Shown: one piece after another, positions 17,232 to 26,710 of the stretch
Position numbering within the stretch: the stretch's first letter is position 1
How the letters are laid out: each line of letters starts with the position of its first letter
Source: Citrobacter telavivensis
Lineage (GTDB): Bacteria; Pseudomonadota; Gammaproteobacteria; Enterobacterales; Enterobacteriaceae
Length of the DNA stretch: 64,000 nt
Direction of reading: 5' to 3'
NCBI GenBank assembly: GCA_009363175.1
Contig: CP045205.1
Coordinates: 1,550,001 to 1,614,000 of the forward strand
Translations under genes and position numbers: made by a program
The notes under the pieces: model-generated
The model's input: only the letters and a program-made list of their open reading frames with translations
What the model was told of the DNA's origin: nothing
The model's database searches: none

Positions 17232-18230
17232 ATGGCTAAAACAGTAGAACAGATAGCCAGCGACCTGAATTTATCGGTGACAACCGTGAGACTGGTGCTA
17301 AACGGAAAAGCTGAACAGTATCGGATCAGCCTCAAAACGCAAACGCGTATTAATGAATATGTTGAGCGATATGGTTATGTGATTAACCATTCCGCCCGCA
17401 GTCTGAAGCTGAATAAAACGGATACGCTAGGTCTTATCGTACCGAATATTTCTAACGTCTTCTTTGCCACGCTGGCGGAGAAACTGGAGCAGCGCTGTCG
17501 CCGCTCCGGTTACCAGTTGATGATTAGCTGTACCTATGATGATGTCGATTACGAAAACAAAATAACTAAGGCCTTAATAGCCCGTAATGTGGACGGCCTG
17601 TTTATTGTCCCGTCGACGTTAGAAAATCAGCAGCATCATTTACGTCAGGTGAGAAAACCGATGGTATTGCTGGACCGTGATTTTAAGTACACGGATAACG
17701 CGCTGGTGGAAAGTCACAATATTTCAGGCGGTGAACAATTAACCCAAAATCTACTGGATGCAGAAAAGCTGCCGATCTGGTTTCTGGTCGGCGACACCGG
17801 TTTGCCGAGTATCAGCGATCGTCTGTCGGGCTATCTGAATGCGCTCAGTAAAAAAGGGATTCATCACCGCGACTGGGTGCGTGAAGGACCGGTGAATACC
17901 CCGGAAGGGGGATACCAGATCATGCAGGCGCTGATCGACGAAGTGGGATGCCCACAGGCGTTTATCGCCTCGTCGTTACCGGTGCTGGAAGGCGCGGTAA
18001 GAGCCATCCGCGACCGTTTTGGCGTCATTCCACCCGAGATCAATATCGGCACGTTCGACGAACATCCGATGCTGGGATTTCTGTCCAATAACGTGTGGTC
18101 AATGCAGCAGGACGAGAATGCCTGGGCGGAAAAAGCCTTCGCGATGATGCTCAATGCCATTGAAGATCGTCCCGTCCATGAGACGGTAAAAGTGGAAATG
18201 AAATTAATTAAGCGCTTAAGACAAAAATAA
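17232..18230 (+). CDS. LacI-family (Cra-like) transcriptional regulator
   Basis: Regulator of 332 residues. The N-terminal helix-turn-helix (about 4-24, VEQIASDLNLSVTTVRLVLN) is followed by GKAEQYRIS, a variant of the hinge wording seen in Cra/FruR, and then by a periplasmic-binding-protein-like effector domain from about residue 64 (TDTLGLIVPNISNVFFATLA). Start at 17232 gives MAKTVEQIA; an ATG eight codons earlier is less likely. Placed between the ABC genes and fucA, it probably represses the island by binding the two 16-bp palindromes at 13189 and 13430. The effector is unknown; a fucose-pathway phosphate ester is plausible. Confidence 0.85.
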   Translation: MAKTVEQIASDLNLSVTTVRLVLNGKAEQYRISLKTQTRINEYVERYGYVINHSARSLKLNKTDTLGLIVPNISNVFFATLAEKLEQRCRRSGYQLMISCTYDDVDYENKITKALIARNVDGLFIVPSTLENQQHHLRQVRKPMVLLDRDFKYTDNALVESHNISGGEQLTQNLLDAEKLPIWFLVGDTGLPSISDRLSGYLNALSKKGIHHRDWVREGPVNTPEGGYQIMQALIDEVGCPQAFIASSLPVLEGAVRAIRDRFGVIPPEINIGTFDEHPMLGFLSNNVWSMQQDENAWAEKAFAMMLNAIEDRPVHETVKVEMKLIKRLRQK

Positions 18231-18287
18231 TACGCGCGATAAAAAGAGCGTTATCAGTCATTGAACCGATTACCCCGGAGAACTGAG

Positions 18288-18935
18288 ATGGAAAGAACTC
18301 GTTTATCTCGAGAAATTATCGAAACCTGTCTGGAAATGACGCGCCTGGGTTTAAACCAGGGGACCGCGGGAAATGTGAGCGCGCGTTATCAGGGCGGTAT
18401 GCTGATTACCCCGAGCGGTATCCCTTATGAGCGAATGACCGAACAGATGATTGTCTACGTGGATAACGACGGCAAATACGAAGAGGGGAAATTACCGTCC
18501 AGCGAATGGCGTTTTCATCTGGCGGCTTATCAGACTCGCCCGGAGGCGAATGCGGTTGTGCATAATCACGCCATTTACTGTACTGCGGTGTCTATTCTCA
18601 ACCGACCTATTCCGGCAATCCATTATATGATTGCGGCGGCGGGGGGAAATTCTGTTCCCTGCGCGCCTTATGCTACCTTCGGAACCCGCGAGCTCTCTGA
18701 ACATGTCGTCGTGGCACTGAAAAATCGCAAAGCCACGCTGTTGCAACATCACGGTTTAATTGCCTGTGAGGCGAATCTGCAAAAGGCGCTGTGGCTGGCA
18801 CATGAAGTAGAAGTGCTGGCGCAACTCTATATGAAGACGCTGGCGGTGGTGGATCCGGTGCCTGTGTTATCCGATGAAGAGATCGCCGTTGTGCTGGAGA
18901 AGTTTAAAACTTACGGATTACGCATCGAAGAATAA
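18288..18935 (+). CDS. fucA: L-fuculose-1-phosphate aldolase
   Basis: Class II zinc aldolase of 215 residues that splits L-fuculose-1-phosphate into dihydroxyacetone phosphate and L-lactaldehyde. Catalytic E73 (SSEWRFH) and zinc ligands H92, H94 (VVHNHA) and H155 (QHHGLIAC) are all in the E. coli positions. The start at 18288 follows CCCGGAGAACTGAG; an upstream frame extension of nine codons is not conserved. In E. coli fucA pairs with fucO in its own operon. Here it ends the plus-strand ABC-regulator operon, and fucO is not beside it. Confidence 0.95.
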   Translation: MERTRLSREIIETCLEMTRLGLNQGTAGNVSARYQGGMLITPSGIPYERMTEQMIVYVDNDGKYEEGKLPSSEWRFHLAAYQTRPEANAVVHNHAIYCTAVSILNRPIPAIHYMIAAAGGNSVPCAPYATFGTRELSEHVVVALKNRKATLLQHHGLIACEANLQKALWLAHEVEVLAQLYMKTLAVVDPVPVLSDEEIAVVLEKFKTYGLRIEE

Positions 18936-18999
18936 GCGGCGGAGAGTCCGTCGCTGTTTGTGTGTCGGGTCAGACGGTCTGCGCCATCTGGCCCTGACA

Positions 19000-19755
19000 C
19001 TACCGCGTCAGGCGTAACTGTTGCAGGTTACCGTCAAGATGCAAATCGGTTTGCAAACGCGCGATATCACGGCACAGGAATGCCATCTCCTGGTGAGCTT
19101 CCAGTTTCTTGCGCCATTTATCCGGCACCTCATCCAGATGCGCGTAGAGACCTTCCAGCGTCTGAAACTGCACCAACAGTTGGGTTGCGCTTTTCGGGCC
19201 AATACCGGCGACGCCTGGCACTTTTGAACTGCTGATCCCCGCCAGTCCCCAGTAATCCGGCAACTGCTGCGGTTGAACGCCAAACTCTTTTTCGATGAAC
19301 GGTGCGTCCAGCCAACGCTTCTGAAAGTAATCACGAATGCGTAAGGTTGGGGAGAGCAACTGGCAATAGCCTTTGTCAGTCGACACGATGGTGGCCTGAT
19401 GGCCCGCTTGCGCAACTTTTACCGCCAGCGTTGCCGCCAGGTCGTCGGCTTCATTGCCGCTCGACACCCAACACGCGACGCCTCGCTGTTCGAAGGCGGC
19501 ACGCAGGGCGGGCATCTCATCGTGCAGTTCGTCAGGCATGGGGGGGCGACCGGCTTTGTAGTCCGGAAGGCGTTGATGACGCCAGCCGCTGCTCCGCGCT
19601 TCATCATCAAACACCGCCACGGCGTGGGTGGGCTGACTGTGGACAATCAACTGATCAAGCGCGTGCAGACAGGTCTGCGCACAGGGCGACCCCTGAACGG
19701 CGTGGATCCGGCGAATTAAATTGAGCGCGTCGACGATGAGCAGATGGACAGCCAC
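19000..19755 (-). CDS. xni: Flap endonuclease-like protein Xni (ExoIX)
   Basis: Protein of 251 residues homologous to the 5'-3' exonuclease domain of DNA polymerase I. It has the acidic metal-binding stretches IVDALNLIRR, FDDEARSSGWRH and EADDLAATLA, and a C-terminal helix-hairpin-helix (VPGVAGIGPKSATQLL). It can act on 5' flaps in DNA. The start codon is GTG at 19755. It converges with fucA, with 64 bases between the stops, and sits upstream of sdaB on the same strand, as in E. coli. Confidence 0.93.
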   Translation of the reverse strand: MAVHLLIVDALNLIRRIHAVQGSPCAQTCLHALDQLIVHSQPTHAVAVFDDEARSSGWRHQRLPDYKAGRPPMPDELHDEMPALRAAFEQRGVACWVSSGNEADDLAATLAVKVAQAGHQATIVSTDKGYCQLLSPTLRIRDYFQKRWLDAPFIEKEFGVQPQQLPDYWGLAGISSSKVPGVAGIGPKSATQLLVQFQTLEGLYAHLDEVPDKWRKKLEAHQEMAFLCRDIARLQTDLHLDGNLQQLRLTR

Positions 19756-19828
19756 GGTGTTCTCCCTTACCAGTCAGCGTATAGGGTAACATTCACCGCA
19801 AATTGTGGCTAATGTCAGGAGTCAGTCC

Positions 19829-19900
19829 GTAGGTCTGATAAGCGTAGCGCCATTAGGTAAAACAAAGCCGGATAAGGCGCATGCGCCTTATCCGGCCTAC
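19829..19900. repeat. REP pair including a 30-bp perfect palindrome
   Basis: The first unit (19829-19857) is an ordinary REP half. The second, at 19867-19896, is a perfect palindrome of 30 bases centred on GCGCATGCGC between GCCGGATAAG and its complement. It lies just past the sdaB stop, so it doubles as the 3' end hairpin of the sdaC-sdaB message. Confidence 0.85.
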
Positions 19901-19909
19901 AGGCAGGTC

Positions 19910-21277
19910 TTAATCGCAGGTGACAATCTTCATGGCCAGGCCGCCGCGAGAGGTTTCGCGATACTTGGCGTTCATGTCTTTGCCGGTTTCATACATGGTT
20001 TCGATGACTTTATCGAGGCAGACGCGCGGTTCACTGGTGCGACGCAGCGCCATACGCGCCGCGTTGACCGCTTTGACGGAAGCAATCGCGTTACGCTCGA
20101 TGCACGGTACCTGAACCTGGCCCGCAACCGGGTCGCAGGTCAGACCGAGGTTATGTTCCATGCCGATTTCCGCTGCAATACACACCTGTGTCGGACTGCC
20201 GCCCAGCAGTTCTGCCAGACCGGCTGCCGCCATCGAACAGGCCACGCCGACTTCACCCTGACAGCCCACTTCCGCGCCGGAAATGGAGGCATTCATCTTG
20301 TACAGTGAGCCAATCGCGCTGGCGACCAGCATATAGCGCGCCAACGAGTTAGCATTCACTTCGCGGATGAATTTGTCGTAGTAGGCGAGGACTGCCGGCA
20401 CGATACCGCAGGCACCGTTCGTTGGTGCGGTAACCACGCGTCCGCCAGCGGCGTTCTCTTCATTCACCGCCAGCGCGAACATGTTGATCCAGTCAACAAC
20501 CGCCATCGGATCGGTGGTGGTTTTGTCACTGCTTACCAGCATACGACGCAGCGCCGCAGCACGGCGTGGTACGCGCAGTTTTCCTGGCAGTACGCCTTCG
20601 GTGGTGATGCCGCGCTCAATGCCGCCGCGCATCACGTCCCAGACGTTAGCAAAGTGCTGTTCCAGCTCTTCTTTGCTGTGCAATGCCAGTTCGTTTTGCA
20701 TCATCAGGCCGGAAAGAGAAAGCCCGGTTTCCTGGCAGTGTTTCTGCAGATCGGCAGCCGATTTGTACGGATACGGTACGTTGACCGGCGCACTGTTCGG
20801 TAAACCGAAATGTTCTTCATCAACGATGAAACCACCGCCAATAGAGTAGTAAGTCTGGCTGTAGAGAACGTTATCGCCCGCCAGCGCGGTAATGCGCATC
20901 CCGTTCTCGTGCAGAGACAGGTTATCAGCATGGAAATTCATGCACTTATCAACCGGGAATTCGACTTCATGCTGCCCATTCGCCAGCAGCAGCCGCCCGT
21001 GGGTGTTCACATCCTGGATAAAGCCCGGGATGGCGTCGATGTCGACGGTATCCGGCAGATTTCCCGCCAGACCCATGATAATCGCGATATCAGTGTGGTG
21101 GCCTTTACCCGTCAGCGACAGGGAGCCATACACATCCACCACGACGCGGGTGACATCCGTCAGAATATTGCGGGCAATCAGGTCATCCGTGAAATGTTTG
21201 CCGGCTTTCATTGGTCCAACGGTATGTGAACTGGAGGGGCCAATGCCGATTTTGAAAATATCGAATACGCTAATCAT
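19910..21277 (-). CDS. sdaB: L-serine dehydratase 2
   Basis: Iron-sulfur L-serine deaminase of 455 residues that makes pyruvate and ammonia. An N-terminal ACT-like half (about 1-160) contains the IGPSSSHTVGPMKAG substrate motif at 12-26. The C-terminal half holds the cluster cysteines (GACGIVPAV, TCDPVAGQVQVPC). It follows sdaC by 60 bases and the two form an operon that imports and degrades serine, as in E. coli. Confidence 0.95.
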   Translation of the reverse strand: MISVFDIFKIGIGPSSSHTVGPMKAGKHFTDDLIARNILTDVTRVVVDVYGSLSLTGKGHHTDIAIIMGLAGNLPDTVDIDAIPGFIQDVNTHGRLLLANGQHEVEFPVDKCMNFHADNLSLHENGMRITALAGDNVLYSQTYYSIGGGFIVDEEHFGLPNSAPVNVPYPYKSAADLQKHCQETGLSLSGLMMQNELALHSKEELEQHFANVWDVMRGGIERGITTEGVLPGKLRVPRRAAALRRMLVSSDKTTTDPMAVVDWINMFALAVNEENAAGGRVVTAPTNGACGIVPAVLAYYDKFIREVNANSLARYMLVASAIGSLYKMNASISGAEVGCQGEVGVACSMAAAGLAELLGGSPTQVCIAAEIGMEHNLGLTCDPVAGQVQVPCIERNAIASVKAVNAARMALRRTSEPRVCLDKVIETMYETGKDMNAKYRETSRGGLAMKIVTCD

Positions 21278-21337
21278 AGGGCATCCATTGCGGTTATATC
21301 AGGGAGGAAGCGCCGCCCGAAAGCGGCGCTAAAAAAC

Positions 21338-22627
21338 TTAGCTGAACAGGGAGTAGAAAATCGCGGAGATAGCAATCAGACCCATCACGACAACGAACAC
21401 GTTGCTGATGTGACCGCTGTATTTACGCATTGCAGGTACTTTCTGGATAGCGTACATCGGCATCAGGAACAGGATCATCGCGATGATTGGACCGCCCAGG
21501 GTTTCAATCATACCGAGGATGCTCGGGTTCAGGGTGGCGACAATCCAGGTCGTAACCAGCATGAACAGCGCAGTGATTTTGTTCAGTTTGTTGATTTCGA
21601 TGGATTTGCCTTTACCGCGCAGCGACTTAATCACCATACCGTTAAAGCCTTCACGCGCGCCCAGGTAGTGGCCGAGGAAGGATTTAGTGATAGCGATAAT
21701 GGCGATAATTGGCGCCATCCATTCGATGAACGAGACGTTAAAGTGGTTCGCCAGGTAAGACAGAATTGAGATGTTCTGTGCTTTTGCCGCCGCCAGGTCT
21801 GCCGGCGTCAGGCTCAGTACGCAGCTGAAGACGAAGAACATAACGGTCAACACCATCATGATGTGCGCGCAGGCCAGAATTTTGGAACATTTCTTCTCAG
21901 CACCCTGACCGTATTCTTCACGTTTCGCCACTGCGAAAGAGGAGATGATCGGAGAGTGGTTGAAGGAGAAAACCATCACCGGAATTGCCAGCCACAGCGT
22001 CATCCACAGGCCGTTGCCGGTTGACGCGGCAGTGTCAAAGGACAAGGTTTCCAGCGCCGCACCGCTCCACTGAGGGATCAGGTACACCGCCAGCAGCATC
22101 AGCGCCGCAACAAACGGGAACACCAGGATACTCATCGCCTTCACGATCATCTGCTCACCGAAGCGGACGATGGTCATCATACCGACAATCAGAATCAGCG
22201 ACAGAATCGCACGCGGCGGCGCAGTCATTTGTAACTGGTGGGTCATGAAGCTTTCAACGGTGTTGGTAATCGCGACGCTGTAAACCAACAGAATTGGATA
22301 GATCGCGAAGAAGTAGAGCAGGGTAATCAGTTTACCTGCACCAACGCCAAAGTGCTCTTCAACCACTTCTGTAATGTCTTCGCCCGGGTTTTTGCCGGAC
22401 AGCACGAAGCGAGTCAGACCACGGTGGGCGAAGAAGGTCATCGGGAAGGCGATAATTGCCATGATGATCAGCGGGATCATACCGCCGACACCTGCGTTGA
22501 TTGGCAGGAACAATACGCCCGCACCGATAGCCGTGCCATAAAGGCCCAGCATCCACATGGTATCAGTCTTGCGCCATGCGCTTCGTGTTTCAGTCGAAGC
22601 AATCGTGCTGGTTTGAATGGTTTCCAT
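21338..22627 (-). CDS. sdaC: Serine:H+ symporter
   Basis: Inner-membrane transporter of 429 residues in the HAAAP amino-acid permease family, with about eleven hydrophobic segments. Conserved family stretches include GLYGTAIGAGVLFLPINAG near 30 and FSFNHSPIISSFAVAKREEY near 230. Start chosen at 22627 (METIQTSTIAS) because a strong AGGAG lies just upstream, and a frame extension of 22 codons is not conserved. First gene of sdaC-sdaB. Confidence 0.95.
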   Translation of the reverse strand: METIQTSTIASTETRSAWRKTDTMWMLGLYGTAIGAGVLFLPINAGVGGMIPLIIMAIIAFPMTFFAHRGLTRFVLSGKNPGEDITEVVEEHFGVGAGKLITLLYFFAIYPILLVYSVAITNTVESFMTHQLQMTAPPRAILSLILIVGMMTIVRFGEQMIVKAMSILVFPFVAALMLLAVYLIPQWSGAALETLSFDTAASTGNGLWMTLWLAIPVMVFSFNHSPIISSFAVAKREEYGQGAEKKCSKILACAHIMMVLTVMFFVFSCVLSLTPADLAAAKAQNISILSYLANHFNVSFIEWMAPIIAIIAITKSFLGHYLGAREGFNGMVIKSLRGKGKSIEINKLNKITALFMLVTTWIVATLNPSILGMIETLGGPIIAMILFLMPMYAIQKVPAMRKYSGHISNVFVVVMGLIAISAIFYSLFS

Positions 22628-23081
22628 CTGTTTCTCCTGGAGGAAGCTAAAAATCAGGAAAAAATTCCTGACAGTAAAACGAAATTCTTGCAATGACGAT
22701 TTTTATAAAATTTTTAACCGTAGTAATTTGCGGGCAGAAAGATACATTTAACTAATGAATCTATCAGTGATCGCGATCCCAAATGCAATAATCCACTTCT
22801 AACATGGATATGTTTGGATCATTAGTCTGTTAAAAAAACATCAAAGCGAATTTACGCGCGCGAAGGCTAGCATTAACGACATATCAGCTGAAAGTATTGC
22901 GAGGTAGATGCGGAGGTTGCGTTGTAAAAAGCGTTGTTTTTGGTGGTTTATGATGACTAAGTTAAATTTAGACTGATAAAACGCGGTTGCATTAGGTGGG
23001 TAATCGTTTGCGTTGCGATAATTTTTGTATGATGTATTAGCTACCTTAATAAAGTAAAGACGTTATCTCTTTGGTAATTAT
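22628..23081. promoter_or_regulatory. sdaC promoter region with a CRP-like site
   Basis: About 450 bases without a gene between sdaC and the ppnN terminator. A candidate CRP site, AGTGA-TCGCGA-TCCCA at 22766-22781, matches eight of ten core bases and lies about 140 bases upstream of the sdaC start; CRP control of sdaC is known in E. coli. I see no small ORF or RNA hairpin worth naming in the rest. Confidence 0.4.
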
Positions 23082-23113
23082 AAAAAAAACGGGAGAGGCA
23101 GTAGCCGCTCCCG
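23082..23113 (-). terminator. Rho-independent terminator of ppnN
   Basis: Read on the minus strand: CGGGAG and CTCCCG arms around a 12-base loop, followed by a run of eight Ts. It lies 22 bases beyond the ppnN stop. Confidence 0.85.
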
Positions 23114-23134
23114 ATTCATGAAACGCTTTACGCG

Positions 23135-24499
23135 TCAGGCGCTGATTTCGTAGCAGGGGATATAGGCGGTGCCGGGTAGCTTCATACGGTGCTGCGCGAC
23201 AAAACCTTGCAGGAGATCGTCCATGCGACGCATCATTTCACTGTCGCCATGGATTTTGTATGGGCCAAACTCTTCAATGGCGCGGATGCCCATTTCCTTG
23301 ACGTTACCCGCCACAATCCCGGAGAAGGCGCGACGCAGGTCTGCTGCCAGCACCTCAACCGGTTGGTCGGGATACAGCTTCAGGTTGGCCATGTTCTCGT
23401 GGGACGGTTCGAACGGCATTTGCAGATCCGGCGTGATACGAATCGACCAGTTGAAGCTGTAGGCGTCACCGGTGTCACGACGGTTCTCTTTGACCAGCGG
23501 CATCGCTTTTTTCATCAGACGCGCCACTTCTGCCGCGTCATCAATGATAATGCGGTAATGCGAGCGCGCGGCTTCTCCCAGCGTATGCACGATGAACTCA
23601 TCCAGCACGCGGAAGTAGTCGGCACTCTCTTTCGGGCCGGTCAGGATGAGCGGCAGAACCTGATCTTTGTTCGCCGGGTTCATCAGGATCCCCAGCAAAT
23701 ACAGCAGCTCTTCTGCCGTTCCCACACCGCCCGGGAAGATGATAATGCCGTGGGCGATACGCACGAAAGCTTCCAGACGTTTTTCAATGTCCGGCATGAT
23801 GATCAGCTCGTTAACCAGCGGGTTCGGTGGTTCAGCGGCGATAATCGACGGTTCGGTCATCCCAATAAAACGGCTGTCTTTATAACGCTGCTGAGCATGC
23901 CCCACCGCCGCGCCTTTCATGGGTGCTTCCATCGCACCTGGTCCGCAACCGGTGCAGATATTCAGCTCGCGCAGACCTAACTGCGTCCCGACGCGTCGGG
24001 CGTACAGGTATTCGTTTTCATTAATGGAGTGGCCGCCCCAGCAGACAACCATGTTTGGCGCTTCGCCCACGTGCAGCGCTCTGGCATTACGCAAAATAGA
24101 GAACACCAGGTTAGTAATGTGCACGGAGCTTTCGAGATCCAGATGCTGGAAACGACCCGCGTTATGAATCTGACCATTAACAAACAGAATGTCGCGCAGT
24201 ACAGCAAACAGGTTTGCCTGTAGGGCGCGGATGATACGACCATCAACGAATGCATCTTCTGGCGGGTTGATCAGTTCCAGCTTCACGCCGCGTTCGCGAC
24301 GCAGCACGTTAATGTCGAAACTTTCAAAGCGGGACAGCAGCTCTTTGCTGTTGTCAGTCAGACTGCCGGAGTTTAAAACGGCAAGCGAACAGTTACGAAA
24401 CAGTTGATACAGATCGCTGCTGGCCGTGCGTTTAAGCATATCGACTTCCAGCTGCGACAACATGTCCATTGAGCCAAGCGGGCTAATATGTGTAATCAA
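23135..24499 (-). CDS. ppnN: Nucleotide 5'-monophosphate nucleosidase PpnN
   Basis: Enzyme of 454 residues (formerly YgdH) that hydrolyses purine and pyrimidine nucleoside monophosphates to base and ribose-5-phosphate. In E. coli it binds (p)ppGpp, which links it to the stringent response. The lysine-decarboxylase-like core has the diagnostic GCGPGAMEAPMKGA near 205 and FPGGVGTAEELLYLL near 260. Length equals the E. coli protein. A clean terminator follows. relA, the source of the ligand, is also in this window but far away. Confidence 0.94.
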   Translation of the reverse strand: MITHISPLGSMDMLSQLEVDMLKRTASSDLYQLFRNCSLAVLNSGSLTDNSKELLSRFESFDINVLRRERGVKLELINPPEDAFVDGRIIRALQANLFAVLRDILFVNGQIHNAGRFQHLDLESSVHITNLVFSILRNARALHVGEAPNMVVCWGGHSINENEYLYARRVGTQLGLRELNICTGCGPGAMEAPMKGAAVGHAQQRYKDSRFIGMTEPSIIAAEPPNPLVNELIIMPDIEKRLEAFVRIAHGIIIFPGGVGTAEELLYLLGILMNPANKDQVLPLILTGPKESADYFRVLDEFIVHTLGEAARSHYRIIIDDAAEVARLMKKAMPLVKENRRDTGDAYSFNWSIRITPDLQMPFEPSHENMANLKLYPDQPVEVLAADLRRAFSGIVAGNVKEMGIRAIEEFGPYKIHGDSEMMRRMDDLLQGFVAQHRMKLPGTAYIPCYEISA

Positions 24500-24611
24500 G
24501 TAAACTCCTTATGGGACGCAAAACGTCATTCCCTGTAGATTACAATAGCCCTGGCTTATGACCTTTCACAACCTTGCGCGTGGAATCCGGCGCGCAAAAT
24601 GGTGAAATAAT

Positions 24612-25460
24612 TCACTGTCGAACTAATCTGCCGGTTGCCGGAACGAAGTTGGTGTTGCTTCGCCATGGATTAATATCCAGACCTCCACGGCGTGTATAGC
24701 GTGCATAAACACTCAGTTTCTCTGGCTGGCAGAAGCGTAGCAGGTCATTGAAAATGCGTTCCACGCACTGTTCGTGGAACTCGTTATGATGACGGAAAGA
24801 AACCAGATAACGGAGCAACTTCTCTCTGTCAATTTTACGTCCACGATACTGAATTTGTATGGAGCCCCAGTCCGGCTGATGGGTGATCAGGCAGTTTGAT
24901 TTCAACAAATGGCTTACCAGCGTCTCTTCCACTACTTTTTCCCCGCTGGCGGCGGACTGCAGAGAGTCAGTGGTGAACTGGTAGTTGTCGATGTCGATGT
25001 CTTGAAAATCAATGCAGGTGCCGTGAAAATGCGCGACAGGTTGTCCTTCCAGTTCGTCGAGACGGTACAACGCCACGGTCACATCCCCTTCGGCACAGGC
25101 GCGCAGATCGTTTTCCAGCGTCTGTTGTACCGCCTCCCAGGAATCAAACCGCGTCTGGTTGAAGCTGTTCAGGTACAGCTTAAAGCTTTTGGATTCAATC
25201 AAATTAACGCTGGTGTAATCCAGTTCAACATGGCCTACCGCCACCTGCGGTAATCCTCTGGCATTCAGCCATGACAGTTCATACAGCGTCCAGATATCGG
25301 CACCGTGAAACGGCAGACTGCCTGCTTTTAATCCCAGCGGGTCGCGATTCAAACTGCGGGGTACACCCTGTAGCAGGCTGGGGTCGTAAAGATCCCGGTA
25401 ATCGGTTGATTTACCGAGCGTCAGGCCGTCAAGAGCCTGATGGTTTTCATAAGAAGACAT
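24612..25460 (-). CDS. queF: NADPH-dependent 7-cyano-7-deazaguanine reductase
   Basis: Enzyme of 282 residues that reduces preQ0 to preQ1 in queuosine synthesis. This is the long, bimodular T-fold form: the NADPH motif ESKSFKLYLNSFNQTRF is at 89-105, the catalytic cysteine is C190 in KSNCLITHQPDWG, and the catalytic aspartate is D197. It is divergent from syd, with 68 bases between starts. queE and queD of the same pathway lie near 46-47 kb in the window, as separate units. Confidence 0.96.
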   Translation of the reverse strand: MSSYENHQALDGLTLGKSTDYRDLYDPSLLQGVPRSLNRDPLGLKAGSLPFHGADIWTLYELSWLNARGLPQVAVGHVELDYTSVNLIESKSFKLYLNSFNQTRFDSWEAVQQTLENDLRACAEGDVTVALYRLDELEGQPVAHFHGTCIDFQDIDIDNYQFTTDSLQSAASGEKVVEETLVSHLLKSNCLITHQPDWGSIQIQYRGRKIDREKLLRYLVSFRHHNEFHEQCVERIFNDLLRFCQPEKLSVYARYTRRGGLDINPWRSNTNFVPATGRLVRQ

Positions 25461-25528
25461 GTTTCACCGTCATAAACCAGATACACTATGCGTCAAGTGT
25501 ATCCTGGCTTTTATGAAGAGAGAAACCG

Positions 25529-26074
25529 GTGGACGAACAGACAGCTCTGGCCCTGAAGGACTTTACGACGCGCTACTGCAACGAATGGCACGAAAAACAC
25601 GCAAGCTGGCCCATGAGCGAAGAGCTGTACGGGGTGCCTTCTCCGTGCATTATTTCTACAACCCGTGATGCCGTTTATTGGCAACCGCAGCCGTTTGAAG
25701 GTGAACAGAATGTAAACGCGGTTGAACGTGCCTTCGATATTGTGATACAACCAGCCCTTCATGCATTTTATACCACGCAGTTTGCCGGGGACATGCGTGC
25801 ACAGTTGGCCAGTGAAACGCTGACGCTGTTGCAGACCTGGAGCGCGGATGATTTCAGACGGGTTCAGGAGAACCTGATTGGTCATCTGGTGACGCAGAAA
25901 CGTTTGAAACTGTCGCCGACCCTTTTTATTGCCACGCTGGACAATGAACTGGAGGTGATTTCACTCTGCAATCTGTCCGGTGAAGTGATCAAAGAAACGC
26001 TGGGAACCCGTAATCGTTCCGTTCTGGCGCCTTCTCTTGCGGATTTCCTTACGCGACTTAAGCCTCTTCTGTAA
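25529..26074 (+). CDS. syd: SecY-interacting protein Syd
   Basis: Protein of 181 residues, the E. coli length, that binds SecY at the cytoplasmic face of the inner membrane and checks proper SecYEG assembly. It is an alpha/beta SUKH-superfamily fold. It has no signal or membrane segment. The start codon is GTG at 25529, preceded by a weak GAGAGAAACC. The gene is followed by the csrB regulatory region on the same strand. Confidence 0.93.
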   Translation: MDEQTALALKDFTTRYCNEWHEKHASWPMSEELYGVPSPCIISTTRDAVYWQPQPFEGEQNVNAVERAFDIVIQPALHAFYTTQFAGDMRAQLASETLTLLQTWSADDFRRVQENLIGHLVTQKRLKLSPTLFIATLDNELEVISLCNLSGEVIKETLGTRNRSVLAPSLADFLTRLKPLL

Positions 26075-26093
26075 TCCATTTACCCCATCAGTG

Positions 26094-26111
26094 TGTGAGA
26101 GATCTCTTACA
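26094..26111. promoter_or_regulatory. UvrY/SirA-type binding palindrome upstream of csrB
   Basis: TGTGAGAGATCTCTTACA fits the 18-bp inverted repeat recognised by the response regulator UvrY (SirA), TGTNAG-N6-CTNACA. It lies about 190 bases before the csrB start, similar to the known upstream site. A partial second copy (TGTAGGAGATCGCC) starts at 26118. BarA, the kinase for UvrY, is encoded at 34099-36855. Confidence 0.8.
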
Positions 26112-26284
26112 AGCCCTGTAGGAGATCGCCAGGTGATAACGGAAGACATCGCGAAACAAAAATCGCTAATATTCTAATAAATCATAAAGTTAATCATTTT
26201 CTGTCAACTTTCATATGAAATTTTCCTTAAGGCATTGCCTATAAGCACCTTGTAAGACGGCGTGAAAAAGGCGATTCTATCTAC

Positions 26285-26650
26285 GTCGACAAGGAGTCGC
26301 ACAACGAAGTGAACATCAGGATGATGGCACTTCGGCAGGACACACCAGGACGGTGTTACAGGGAAAGGCTTCAGGATGAAGTGAAGAGGAAAACGCAGGA
26401 GCGCGTTAAAGGACACCTCCAGGAAGGAGAACGAGAGCCGGTCAGGATAGTCGGTGGGTCAGGATGGCCAGGACGCTTCGGGATGAAGTCATCACATCGG
26501 GGTGGTGTGTGCAGGACGCAAATGTTCAGGATGAACAACAGGTCGCAAGACCACAGGAAAAGTTGTCACGGATGAGCAGGGAGCACGAAAAGTAGCTGGA
26601 ATGCTGCGAAACGAACCGGGAGCACTGTTTTTACAGTGCTCCCTTTTTTT
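26285..26650 (+). ncRNA. csrB: CsrB carbon-storage regulatory RNA
   Basis: Untranslated RNA of about 366 nt, close to the E. coli size, between syd and yqcC as in E. coli. By my count it contains 22 GGA triplets, most in CAGGA hairpin loops, which titrate the RNA-binding protein CsrA and so relieve its repression of glycogen, biofilm and other messages. It starts GTCGACAAGGAG and ends in the strong terminator GGGAGCACTG/CAGTGCTCCC with seven Ts. Ends are placed by similarity. Confidence 0.97.
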
Positions 26651-26710
26651 GTTTCTTTTTTTACTGGTGGTATCCTTCGCGCCAGATTTTTCATCATTGA
26701 GGTGACTTTC

